Shown: positions 13,401 to 23,824 of the stretch, in pieces
Layout: each line of letters begins with the position of its first letter
Numbering within the stretch: the first letter of the stretch is position 1
Assembly: GCA_030686995.1 (NCBI GenBank)
Contig: CM060693.1
Coordinates: 119,625,228-119,689,227, forward strand
Source of the DNA: Artemisia argyi
Taxonomy: Eukaryota > Streptophyta > Magnoliopsida > Asterales > Asteraceae
Length of the DNA: 64,000 nucleotides
Reading direction: 5' to 3'
Notes under the pieces: model-generated
Database searches by the model: none
What the model was told of the DNA's origin: nothing
What the model saw: only the letters and a program-made list of their open reading frames with translations
Made by a program: the position numbers and the translations under genes

Positions 13401-13788
13401 CTTGTATTCAACTGATTACATATTAAACTCTGTGAATTCACTCAACTTTATGTTGACTTTTTAGCATGTATTTTCTCAGGTATTATTTTGCTAGCTGAGC
13501 ATTGGGAGCAATCGGAGTCGCGTGGATATCAAATATTGAAAGACTTGTTTTCTTCACATTCGATAATTATCAATTTTTTTTAATATGCAAATGAGTCATG
13601 TTTGAACTCTTGTAACTTAAAGTTTTGAATAAAAATTGTAGGGACCTTTGTACTCTGATTTATCAAATCGAATGTGACATTTTATTAAACGTCTCTTTTG
13701 AGGTCGTTTTATGTAACTTGTTTTTATGAACTATGAAGTGACACCCAAATTGGTATTCCGCTGCGTTGTAAATTTTGGGGGTGTCACA
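10437..13788 (+). repeat. 5' LTR of element A
   Basis: 3352 bp, starts TGTGACA and ends TGTCACA, a 7-bp terminal inverted repeat. A 62-codon ORF at 11113-11301 recurs at the same place in the 3' LTR (16220-16408) simply because the LTRs are copies; I do not call it a gene. Confidence 0.92.
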
Positions 13789-15543
13789 GAATGGCATCAG
13801 AGCATTAGTTATAGCGAATTAGGTCGTTTTCAAAACCTAAACTATAACTGATTTTCGAAATTTTTTTTTAAAGTCTTTCACCGTTGTTCGATATCCGCGT
13901 ACGCTTGCTCCCAGGTAACTTATATGCTTTATTTTGCATCCATACTTATATTAGATGAATAATGAGTATATCCCCTAGTCATGATTTCGCTCTCTCATGC
14001 CTATCTTATGGTGTCATACTATTTACTTTATATCGGTCGGTTATTTATACCCTGACCATTCCGATTATCGCGTACTTTGTGTTTTATTATTTCCTCCCTC
14101 AAACGTCGATACCAGTATTGTATAAGGATACCCGTACATATATGTGTTACTCTCTTCTCAAATTCTTACGCATGTGTATAGTATTATAATATGTATTAAT
14201 GAATTCGTTTACTTCAACCTTTTATGAACGATTCGGTGATCTCCGAAACATTTTCGCTACTTTACTTTATTTCTTTTTGATGATATTGACATTCGGTGTA
14301 CTTTGTCAATTCCACTAGCTATTTTATTATTCAATTATGAGTGTGAACATTCTTCTTATGCCTTTGAATCACATATGTTGTTTTCGTTATCTATTCTTTT
14401 GAAATCTTTCAATTGATGGGAGTACGACCTTAACTTGTCATCTTGGATCATGCCATCCTTTGGCACTTACCTTTGGGAACGCGATTGACTAATGTCATAT
14501 TATTATTCTCGTTACTTCTTCTTACGATTTTGATGAATCATGTCGTTAAGTAGACATCCTTTTATTTATTGTAACACGTGATCTTGTTGTGTATTTTGTT
14601 TTGTGACAGACATACTTAAGTAGGATGATTTATAATTGTTTTATTGAAATGAATTGGGACGCTTCTTCATTTGAATAAAGAAATTATAAACTACCGAACC
14701 ATAAATTCATAAATCTTCACTTACATGGATTGGGACGCCTCTTTATGTAAGTGACGAGTTATGAATGAGTGGGCTTATGTGTATCCGCCATAGCGTGCGT
14801 ACTAACCATTCTTTGGGCTATGAACTCCTCTCGACTCGTAATTTGTTATGTGGATTTTTTTTCTTTTTCCCAATTTTGTATCGACCGTCGCAAGCTTGAT
14901 AAGCTAATAGTAATGTACTATTATTCGCTTCCACGAATTGACGACTTGATAAATTCCTAGTCTCTTATTGTCTTATCGCCAATACTTTTATTCTATCATT
15001 TCCTTTAAGGACCCTCATGACATTCTATTCGTTTCCTCATACCATTGCTTACACATTAGGTGATTTCTATCACTTGTTCTATCTTCGTTGCTACTTTTTT
15101 ACTTTGTCAAAATCCCGAGCACAAAATGCATTAAGCACCTCCATGGGCTTCTATAAAAAATTTATGAGTCTTTATAAAAATTTTACAAATATTTCACAAG
15201 TGTTTAAATTACCAAAATGACCTTCTTAAGTTAAAGAGTCGGTTCTAACCACCATCTTTTGTAAAAACCATAACTAATAATTATAATGACACCATGCCCT
15301 ATCTTTCAAATTACACTTTTTATACATCATATTTTAATCACGTCTTGAGAATATGACTGATTTAAACTTTGTTTTAACTAATGATTCCTAAAAATTTGAA
15401 AATCGACCTTTTACAATCGCAACCATAAACCCGAGTTTCAACATGGTTTTTATACATGCTTCCATCCCAAAAATCTTTAAAACGACCAAAAATGATTAAG
15501 AAGAATTGAGCGCCGGGACGTCGCTCTCTTAAGGGGTACGTGC
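13789..15543 (+). other. Internal region of element A, no coding capacity
   Basis: AT-rich, with only short ORFs (13962-14189, 14769-14960, 15017-15220) that resemble no retroelement protein. It holds the PBS (13792-13808, TGGCATCAGAGC type, complementary to initiator tRNA-Met), the twin stem-loop module (14615-14766), a GAGCG...CGCTC inverted repeat (15508-15526) and the PPT AAGGGGTACGTGC (15531-15543). The inverted repeat plus PPT has a counterpart in element B at 40508-40544, so these look like inherited pol-end sequence. Confidence 0.8.
14615..14766 (+). ncRNA. Twin stem-loop module in element A RNA
   Basis: Hairpin 1 (14629-14690): outer stem TTTATAATT/AATTATAAA, 3x3 internal loop, 13-bp inner stem with one mismatch, 12-nt loop TTGGGACGCTTC. 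A 14-nt linker (14691-14704) follows. Hairpin 2 (14705-14766): outer stem ATTCATAA/TTATGAAT, 4x4 internal loop, perfect 10-bp stem TCACTTACAT/ATGTAAGTGA, 18-nt loop GGATTGGGACGCCTCTTT. The same architecture with compensatory stem changes is in element B (40884-41030). It lies in the transcribed internal region; a packaging, dimerisation or protein-binding role is inference. Confidence 0.7.
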
Positions 15544-18500
15544 TGTGACATTTCAAAAATTTCAGGTCATTAATCTTAATATTATTTAACTGTTCTATTT
15601 TTAAATAATTAACTTTGTCGAAAGTTATCCGCGTTTCATCATAACACGTTCAATTAATTCAACCGCGACTAGACTACGTCCATTCTACAATTTTTATGCT
15701 TCATTGTTTCCTTAAAATCCTATTTTAAAAGTCACTTTTCAATTTTTCCATTTTTACGTAAACCTTGCACCGTTATGCTTTACCCGATTTAAATTTACGT
15801 TTTAAGGTTTTGACAATGTGAACCAACCCTAGACTATGATAATTTACATATTTATGAATTTTTAAACTATTTCATGTTTACAAATGAGTTTTATACTTGT
15901 CGTGTCATTTTTATAGCTTACGTCACTTTTATCAAGAACCGGTGTCACCAAACGTGTTTTCGACTCACGGTTTTATTTTTGACGACGTTTAAACACCCCG
16001 ATAAACCCAAGGCTCTCATGAAATATTAAAATTAGCCATTTTAAAACTTCATAACAATTTCAAAATATTTTTATAATACTTTTCTAAAATTCACGTTTTC
16101 AAGTCACCCGGTATTGTGTAATTCACGTTTTTATGACCGTCCGCTTGATTTAAACCTCACAAACACACTAATACACCAAATGTTAATCAAATATCAATAA
16201 AATCTGATTTTGGCTTGCCTTGGGACCCCCAAAACCGTCCACCCTCTTTAATACCTTATCATTTCACACTTTATCATTTTTCAAGAATCACACATTGAAT
16301 TTTTCATGCAAATCTCACCTAAAACATAAAAACCATCCTTTTCCTTCTCCTCCTTGTGTTGCTGCCGTGAACCACCATCAAAACACTATAATCACAGCCT
16401 TCAATTGATCACAAAATCATAATCACAACACCCTCTTGAAGACCCTTGAAGAAAATGACACTTTGAAGCATGGTTTTGAAGATTTTCTTGTAGTTTCTTG
16501 GTGTTTTCATGGAGTATTCTTGAAGTCTTCATCAAAGTTGTTTAAAAGTTCTTTTCTCCAGCCCACAAGCTCCATTAGAAGTGTATAAGAGAAGGTCCAA
16601 GCTTGTGGTGGTGTCCCTTGGTCGTTTTTAATCAAGCCCTAGAAAGGTTATTAGTGATTTATCACTCCTTGTAAGCTAATCTCATAATCCTCTTTGATTT
16701 TGTCACATGAAAATGATTTTGGTTATTTAATTAATTATGGGTTTTCTGATTTTGATGAGTTTTAGTGTTCTTGAGTTGTTTGTGATGATTAGTGTGGCAT
16801 TGCATGATGATTGATGATGTTTTGGATGAGTTTAGAATAGGTTTAGTTGGATTTGATGGGACTGTTTTTACATTAGTAGAAAAACGTGGGTTTTCCCATT
16901 AATTTTTGGCCTGGAGCCTATGATTAAATTACATTTTTAGATAGATATAGGTCTAAGCTTCAAGTGGCGAGTTGGAGGAATTTTTATCTCCTCCGGATGA
17001 CCAAGTTATGCCCAAATTAGTAAAACTAGTAAAAATAGGTAACTTGCAGATTTTTTGTATGTTATTGGAAAATTTTTGGCTTAGAGCTTACTGAAGCTTT
17101 TCATAAATGGATAGTATAATATCTCAGGTCCTAGTGGCGAGTTGGCCGGAAAACCAACTATTCCGGATGGTCGAGATACGACCAAAACCGTGGAAACATA
17201 TTTAGTGTGTACCCAGAAATTGTAATACAGATTGTTTCACTTGTAATTAATAAATTTTGAACTAGGGGCTACTGGGTTTCTACATTGGTGAAGGGTAAAA
17301 CATATGAGGACCATGTGGCTAATTGGAGGGTTTACCAATTCCTCTGGATGAGGGAGATTTGGTCATTTTACGAAAACTAGTCAATTCTGAACTACTGTTT
17401 GAAAAAGGAGTTTAACTCCAGATTTTTATGCTATAGTTTTAGGTTTTAAAACATGTCTTAGTAGTAGACATCTTTGTCTAACACCTCCAATTGGTCTCAC
17501 TTAAATTGCTATCATGGTTTAGGATTTATGGCCATTTTCGTAAGAGATTAAAATTCAGAAAATATTATGGGCTGGATGTTCAGGGGTAAAATAGTCTTTT
17601 CACATGATTCTTAATCTTTCAGAAGTTGAAGCCTGGATTTTTGAAAACTAGACTCAAAGAGCTTTCTAGGGGTGAAGGCCTTGTATTCATATCATTTGTA
17701 GATTAGGAGTTAGGGGTCTATAAAATAAAGTCAAATCCAGAATTTAATATTTTACGTCTTGTCTTAAACTCTAAAATGTGTAGATACACATAGGTAAAAT
17801 AAGAATTGAGGGATAAAACTTGGTAGGTGTTTTATTACCTATAAGACCTGGTCGAACATCAATCTTAGAGTGAAAATACCTTGGGTTAAGTCTTAGTGCA
17901 ATGCCAATGCTTATCTCGGAAACATATCTCGTGATCATTTGATTTACTTTTTCATATCGCTCTTCTTTATCATTCTAAGTCGCGTCACGTCTTTTAGGTT
18001 GTGCTTAGATGCTTCGCACTCGTCCGAAGATCCATTTTACTTCTGATCTCGTTGCTCTTAAGGTGAGTTCATAGCCTCGCTTTTACTTACTTCAATTGTT
18101 TTATAAACCTCGCGAGGGGGATACATGCTAGTTTTACAAACCGAATACAAGTAGTTTTTGGTATGCTTGACCCGATTACATGATTATAGTCAATTGAGTA
18201 TATTTCTTGCCAATTAAGTCCCCATCGTGAACCGTTAATTCCGTGGGAAACGCTAGTATTATGAATATGCATATTTGGCCTGGCGGGCCTGGCCGGGTGA
18301 GTAGCGCTCATACATCAACGGTCACATAATATTGAGAGATTACGTGGTAAATGGCAAATCTTACCTTTTCGGGGCACTATTAAACTAGGTCAAGGTTCGG
18401 TTTCATGAGCTCAATACTATTAATCTTATTTCCCGACTTGTATTTGTTACATGTCAACTTAATTATGCGCGTATAACAACGTAGCCCATTTTATTTTAAA

Positions 18501-18897
18501 CTGATTTATCTTGTATTCAACTGATTACATATTAAACTCTGTGAATTCACTCAACTTTATGTTGACTTTTTAGCATGTATTTTCTCAGGTATTATTTTGC
18601 TAGCTAAGCATTGGGAGCAATCAGAGTCGCGTGGATATCAAATATTGAAAGACTTGTTTTCTTCACATTCGATAATTATTAATTTTTTTTAATATGCAAA
18701 TGTGTCATGTTTGAACTCTTGTAACTTAAAGTTTTGAATAAAAATTGTAGGGACCTTTGTACTCTGATTTATCAAATCGAATGTGACATTTTATTAAACG
18801 TCTCTTTTGAGGTCGTTTTATGTAACTTGTTTTTATGAACTATGAAGTGACACCCAAATTGGTATTTCGCTGCGTTGTAAATTTTGGGGGTGTCACA
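15544..18897 (+). repeat. 3' LTR of element A
   Basis: 3354 bp, near-identical partner of 10437-13788, beginning TGTGACA directly after the PPT and ending TGTCACA before the CCATG duplication. Confidence 0.92.
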
Positions 18898-19016
18898 CCA
18901 TGGTTCATTCTCTATACACTTAACCCTTCTCAACCTAACCATGGTTACTTCTATACACTTAACCCTTCTATACCTAACCATGGTTAAACCTCTAAACCTT
19001 TATCGTAACCATAGTT
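18898..19016 (+). promoter_or_regulatory. AACCATGGTT palindrome array, right half
   Basis: Continuation of the SIRE U3 array after element A: the split site's second half at 18898, then 18937-18946, 18976-18985 and the variant AACCATAGTT at 19007-19016. Removing element A restores one intact palindrome at the junction. Confidence 0.5.
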
Positions 19017-19301
19017 ACTACTTAACCCTTCCCTTAAGGATTATTCCATGGCATACTCTCTTCTCTATTATGCCATGTGAGGAATACCATTTCCCCTACC
19101 AAATTACCCTTTCTACTCTTCTACCCTTTGGTATTTGGTTTTCTTATAAACGCTTCACAAATGACTTTTCAAATTGGCTATTTGAGTTGGTAAACCTTAG
19201 ATTGATTAATGTTAAGGTTTAGTGTGAAGTACAATTGGGGGTTTAGCAAGGATAGGTATTTAAAGGAACAAAACCCAAACATTTGAGAAAAAGTTTACAG
19301 A

Positions 19302-19345
19302 CGCCTGGCGCGCTGCCCACGCGTTGACGCGTGGGTGACGCGCCG
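19302..19345 (+). other. GC-rich hairpin repeat, SIRE LTR U3 (copy 2)
   Basis: Second copy of the 9027-9066 segment. Its core CCCACGCGT-TG-ACGCGTGGG (19316-19335) is a perfect 9-bp stem with a 2-nt centre. It ends about 40 bp upstream of the TATA box, so it is probably a core-proximal promoter element. It also contains a TTGAC W-box core. Confidence 0.6.
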
Positions 19346-19380
19346 GCTTCGGTAAAATTTTCCTAGTTTGGATCTTGGAC

Positions 19381-19388
19381 TATAAATA
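19381..19388 (+). promoter_or_regulatory. TATA box of the SIRE-like 3' LTR
   Basis: TATAAATA in a C-rich downstream context, about 760 bp before the LTR end. It predicts a transcription start near 19410 and a U5-side leader to 20144. Confidence 0.6.
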
Positions 19389-20144
19389 CCACCCTTGCCT
19401 CTTGTATTCCTCACCTCTTGCCATTATTCTTGCTCTCTACATTCTTTCTCTCTAATCCTTTAATTCTATCTCTTGTGTTTTTAATCTTTCACACTAACAT
19501 CTGTTGAAAGAACACTTCTTCTTTGCAAGGGAAGAATCACAAGAACCTAATCCACTCTTGTCATTGTGTCGAGGGTCTTCTTATCTTTACCCTTTCTACT
19601 ACAATCGAGTCTCTAGGTTAGGTTAGGACTTGGTTGAACAAACTTAAATTCATTCAATTGTTTGTAAGGGAAGTCTTGTGTCTTTGTGACAAGCCTAGAT
19701 CATTGGGGATCTAGTTGGGGTTTGATACTTCCGTGGGAAGTTTTGGTAGTGGTCTTGGTGACCCATAGGTTAAGTCGAATCACGAGATTCTTGAGGGTGG
19801 TTTCCGAGAGCGGAATACCGTGGGAGTAACTCCTTCTTTGTGAGCATCAATATTGTTGAATATTGGTGGAGTGAATTATAACGGTTTGTAGTCCACCGAA
19901 AGGATTATACTAGTGAATAGTATCGGAGTCGTGGATTCGCAACTGAACGTACGGATGATATAAACCCCCCATCCCGAACCAGTATATATCGTTGTGTTCT
20001 TTACTCACTTTATATACTTTGGTTGTGTTCGTGGTTGTTTGGATTGATTATACAACAACTTGGTGTTCTCTTTGGCTTTAAGTTTTTAAACATCTAAAAA
20101 GCCGAAGAAACCGTATTCACCCCCCCCCCCTCTACGGTTCTACA

Positions 20145-20184
20145 CATACATACATATATACATACATACATACATACATATAAG
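20145..20184. repeat. (CATA)n microsatellite
   Basis: Short imperfect CATA/TA run between the SIRE LTR end and the MITE at 20185. Confidence 0.85.
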
Positions 20185-20355
20185 CAATGTTGCAAAAACC
20201 GTGAATCGGTACTGAGGCGGTCCGAGGCCGATTAGCGATTTTTTACCGATTAATCGACCGATTTTCTTGACTCGGCCGATTTCCGTGGAATTCTCTCCAA
20301 GGTCCTGGGCCGATTACCGATTAATCGGCCGATTCGGCCGATTTTTGCAACACTG
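20185..20355. mobile_element. hAT-like MITE
   Basis: 171 bp with terminal inverted repeats CAATGTTGCAAAAA and CAGTGTTGCAAAAA (one mismatch). The interior is rich in the palindrome CCGATTAATCGG. CARTG-type ends and size fit hAT-derived MITEs. An 8-bp target duplication cannot be confirmed because both flanks are TA-rich. Confidence 0.65.
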
Positions 20356-20415
20356 TATATATATATATATATATATTATATACATATATATATACTATAT
20401 ATATACATATATATA

Positions 20416-20462
<47 letters not shown>

Positions 20463-20475
20463 GTATATATATATG

Positions 20476-20515
<40 letters not shown>

Positions 20516-20607
20516 CATATATATATACTATATATATACATATATATAGTATATATATATATATATATATATACTATATATATGTATATATATAGTATAT
20601 ATATATG

Positions 20608-20655
<48 letters not shown>

Positions 20656-20657
20656 TG

Positions 20658-20717
<60 letters not shown>

Positions 20718-20732
20718 GTATATATATAGTAT

Positions 20733-20766
<34 letters not shown>

Positions 20767-20798
20767 CATATATATTATATATATGTATACATATATAT

Positions 20799-20853
<55 letters not shown>
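20356..20853. repeat. Imperfect (TA)n tract with higher-order palindromes
   Basis: About 0.5 kb almost entirely TA, punctuated by TAC, GTA and TTA interruptions. A block with CATATATATATAC and TATATAGTATA near 20388-20475 recurs near 20512-20600, so the tract grew by segmental duplication as well as slippage. The Tyr/Ile repeat ORFs here are artefacts. Confidence 0.9.
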
Positions 20854-20854
<1 letters not shown>

Positions 20855-20965
20855 AAACATCTATATGCATTTAAGATGGTAACCGTTTGGATCAAAAAGC
20901 AAACAATATGGGAAATTATACTCGGTCGAGATCACGACCTATCATCAAACTGGACTTATATTTTT

Positions 20966-21143
20966 GGACGGAGGTAGTAATATTTTATGCAAAATATATG
21001 AATGGATTAGGTTTTAAGTGTATTTTTCAATGATATAATTTTTATCATGTCTTATATAACACAAAAAAATATTTAAGGTCAAAGTTGAATCAGTTTAACT
21101 CTGAAAAGTCAAACTTACTATTTATTTAGGGACGAAGAGAGTA
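20966..21143. mobile_element. Stowaway-like MITE ends
   Basis: GGACGGAGGTAGTA at 20966-20979 and GGGACGAAGAGAGTA at 21129-21143 match the right-hand terminus typical of Stowaway MITEs (ending GGAGTA beside a TA target). No matching left ends are seen, so these look like two truncated right ends. Confidence 0.45.
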
Positions 21144-21197
21144 TTAAAAAATACATCCATCTTTAGTTGTTATATTATAATGTAAGTTATGAAATAA

Positions 21198-21300
21198 TCC
21201 ATGAGGTGAAAAACAAACTTTGAACTAGGAGCTTTTTCTAAAACCATTATTGATTCCATGTGGTGAAAAACACAGTTCGAACTAGGAGCTTTTTCTAAAA
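21198..21300. repeat. 57-bp period direct duplication
   Basis: Two ~45-bp units starting near 21198 and 21255, sharing GGTGAAAAACA and GAACTAGGAGCTTTTTCTAA, with a few substitutions. Confidence 0.75.
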
Positions 21301-21305
21301 TTAGG

Positions 21306-21700
21306 TTGTGTTTGGCATCAAGCGTTTTGAAGCATTTTGGAGCGGTAAGCGACAAGCGGTTAGCAATTTGGTTGAAAAGCTTGTTTGGCAACGAAGCAAT
21401 TAGAGTTTGAAATTTATGCAACTGCTCATATTTGTAATGCTTACTAAAGAAGCATTTCTAGCAAATGCTCAAGCGTTTTGTTTAATTTACTCATATACCC
21501 TCAATTAGTTTCTCATTTCCTTATTTAGCTTCTTATTATAATATGTATATGCCCTTGTTCGTAATTTTACACTTTATAATTATTGCTATAGCTATGTTAT
21601 CAAACATTTTTTTAGCAAACAACTACTGCTAACTGCTACTACTAACTGCTACCGCTTACTGCTTACTTCTACTGCTACTGCTACGTGTCGCCAAACACAA
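21306..21700. mobile_element. MITE-like element, TTGTGTTTGGC termini
   Basis: 395 bp bounded by a perfect 11-bp terminal inverted repeat TTGTGTTTGGC/GCCAAACACAA. Sub-terminal AGCGGTTAGC-type repeats on the left and CTACTGCTAACTGC-type repeats on the right are roughly complementary, so the element can fold back. GTGTTTGG ends are common in plant PIF/Harbinger or hAT MITEs; the flanks give no clear target duplication, so the superfamily is open. Confidence 0.55.
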
Positions 21701-22740
21701 ATGTTGAAAATCAATTTGAAAGCCATATAAAAAGACATGTGTGCGCTTTTTTAGCGCTGGTACACCAATTGGGACACATAATAATAGAGTAATTTGGTTG
21801 GGAAATGAAACTAAAAAAGAGCAATTGCATATCACATAGAATAAAAACGTGTTTGCATATCTAAAGTTTATAAAAACGTGAATCTGCCTGATTAACCTTT
21901 GTGTTGTTATTTATTTATTCTATAAATCAGTTGAGAAAGAAAGCAATTTATATGCACGTAACAAGTTTGAGGAAATGCCAAGTCGTTTGTTCTTGGTTCT
22001 AAGCGTTGATTTTGTTTACCTAGGAGTTGGATTGTTGGCGCTATGAGTGTTATGCTTTTTGGCTTGATTTATAGATAACCATTTCATGAAACTTTTAGAT
22101 GATCAATCATGCATTATTGGGATATTTCCAATGTATTTTATGTGTTGCATTTATTTATTTTTATTTATTTATTTATTTATTTTGTATTCTTCTTATCCAA
22201 ATTATAAGACTATAAACAAGAAACTGCTTGGAGTTCGTGATCAGGCGGGTCCCTAATTAATATTTTGCCGTTCACAATTAATTTCGCATCATCTAAGCAT
22301 GTCTTTTTAAGTTTTTAACATATTTTGAGAATGAGGTTAGGGAAGAGAAGAAAAAACTACACAATGCATGGATACTTTAGACAGTTGTATAGTTATTCAT
22401 AACAAAGGTAAATCATTGTGGTTTACCAATTTTTAGTTTCAAATCACCTATTACTTAATTATTTGGATAATTACTCAAAAAGACTTTCGTGTGGAGTTTG
22501 TGATCATTTTCACAAGTGTAATGACCGTTGTACCTTTTATTTGAGTAAAGGGGAGTAATCCTGCACTCTAGTAAAATATATTATCCAAAAAACATTGAAG
22601 TACAACGGATGAAAGTGAATTCCTCATCTCAGTCTCTTAGAACACTTACAAACAACTCTATATAAGAATGACATGTCATTCTTATAACTTACAAACTAAA
22701 ACATGACAACCTACCATGACTATACAATTGAATAAACATT
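21701..22740. other. AT-rich intergenic sequence
   Basis: No ORF, LTR or TIR structure that I can support. Contains an (ATTT)n run at about 22146-22181. Confidence 0.5.
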
Positions 22741-22755
22741 ATGAACATAAAAAGC

Positions 22756-23090
22756 TTGCTTCACAATGCACCAAACGCATAGTCGTAGAACTTCAACTCA
22801 ACTTCCAAGCGATCATCAACATATAATATGTTTGTAGTATCAACGACCACCACAAACAAAACCTCCACCATTCCCATCGTATTATGGACAATAATTTCAA
22901 AGTAATCAAACACTACAAGTCTGAAAAATCTGAGGGAGTTTATAAAAAAATATCTACCATTCAACCAAAAGATAACCAAGCCACGCCATTACGTTGAATT
23001 ATAGAGAAACCAATAGTGGGCATGTATGTACCAACGGCAAGGATCCAAGTCGAAAGGTAACACCAATTCAGCGAACCTGCAACAAAATAC
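22756..23090 (-). pseudogene. Unassigned degenerate coding-like fragment
   Basis: A 72-codon minus-strand ORF (22761-22979) joins in spirit to an upstream segment in the same region if one stop near 22993 is ignored; the combined stretch is about 100 residues, hydrophobic and aromatic, with a WLNGRYFF start and DDRLEVELKFYDY end. Composition is more protein-like than nearby chance ORFs, but I recognise no family. It may be a pseudogene exon fragment or chance. Confidence 0.2.
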
Positions 23091-23101
23091 ACAAAAAAAA
23101 T

Positions 23102-23140
23102 CAAAATTTTTATTTATTTATATATTTATTTATTTATTTA

Positions 23141-23171
<31 letters not shown>

Positions 23172-23212
23172 TTATTATTATTATTAATTTTTTTTTTTTT
23201 TTTTTTTGTATA
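23102..23212. repeat. Compound (TTTA)n-(TTA)n-(T)n tract
   Basis: Low-complexity run going from TTTA units to TTA units to about 19 T residues. Confidence 0.9.
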
Positions 23213-23824
23213 ATGGCAACAAAAAAAAATCAGCTACACAACATTCAAAAAATGTCAAGTTAGGACACTTTTTGGTAACATTTTTATTTTTTGAAAGGAG
23301 GACACTTTTTGGTAACTATCCCTTACTTTTTTATAGTTTAGTTGATGTGTTCACAAGAAGCAAACTCGAAAGATGTTATTAGTTGTGCATTATTATGAGA
23401 GGATGTATTTAATTAGAACTCTTCGTGAACTGTAGAAGATCATATTGAACGATAGCGTATTTCATTTTTAATACTAGTTAACAATAATTTTAGTGTGTAC
23501 AAGGGATAATATGATTTATGCTAGCTATTCACAAACAAGGTGAATTTTATGTTTATGAATTATTCTTATTCATTAATACAAAGCATAAGTGAATACTGAA
23601 TATTTTCATGTTTAATTATACGCGAAAGTATTATACTTTACACGTATCGTTCTAACATCCTGTTAGCTAATAATTATCGCTTATACTTATTTGTAACTTC
23701 TTTTCATTGTTTAACGTTAGAGGGTTGTCTTCTATTGCCCTTATAAAATGATAGAAGAAAAGCTACCTATGGAATTGAACCTTTATTTTTTATGCATGAT
23801 TCTTCATTTTTTGTGTATGTTTAC
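23213..23824. other. AT-rich intergenic sequence
   Basis: No gene found. A short motif AGGACACTTTTTGGTAAC occurs twice (near 23262 and 23298). The last five bases (23820-23824, TTTAC) are the target duplication of element C. Confidence 0.5.

Larger units (their letters stand above)
10437..18897 (+). mobile_element. Element A: complete non-autonomous long-LTR retrotransposon
   Basis: Two LTRs of 3352 and 3354 bp (TGTGACA...TGTCACA) flank a 1755-bp internal region, with a perfect target duplication CCATG at 10432-10436 and 18898-18902. PBS at 13792 and PPT at 15531-15543 are in place. No gag or pol similarity is visible, so replication must depend on proteins from another element. LTRs differ by roughly two per cent by eye, implying a fairly recent insertion. 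LTR ends, hairpin before the PPT and a shared stem-loop module link it to element B and the TGTAACA solo LTRs, probably a Tekay/Del chromovirus derivative (LARD-like). Confidence 0.92.
1..20144 (+). mobile_element. SIRE-like Ty1/copia retrotransposon, 3' part, nested
   Basis: The outermost element of the left nest; its 5' LTR and gag start lie left of the window. In order: gag, linker, protease, integrase, a non-coding gap where RT/RNase H should be, env-like ORFs, polypurine tracts, 3' LTR from 8915 to about 20144. The SIRE (Sirevirus) assignment rests on the gag type, ORFs after pol, multiple G-rich polypurine tracts and a long LTR, all known Sirevirus traits. Two younger insertions split it (1775-5289 and 10437-18897). 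Frameshifts and the missing RT make it non-autonomous. Confidence 0.8.
8915..20144 (+). mobile_element. SIRE-like 3' LTR, interrupted by element A
   Basis: Starts TGTTGAGGC immediately after the polypurine tract and ends about 20144 in a C-rich run followed by TCTACGGTTCTACA. Without element A and its 5-bp duplication the LTR is about 2.76 kb. A TATAAATA box at 19381-19388 sets transcription start near 19410, so most of the LTR is U3. U3 carries a GC-rich hairpin near each end and an array of AACCATGGTT palindromes. The 3' end is uncertain by a few bases because the partner LTR is outside the window. Confidence 0.75.

Noticed and set aside
14629..14766. Twin hairpins as a MITE inserted in element A
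   Set aside because: Two separate hairpins with internal loops, a conserved linker and conserved flank, and no target duplication, fit an element-borne module better.
11113..16408. The same 62-codon ORF at 11113 and 16220
   Set aside because: The two are the paired LTRs of element A, so their similarity reflects LTR duplication, not coding constraint.
20321..20977. Tyr/Ile repeat ORFs on both strands
   Set aside because: They are translations of the (TA)n tract with no other composition.
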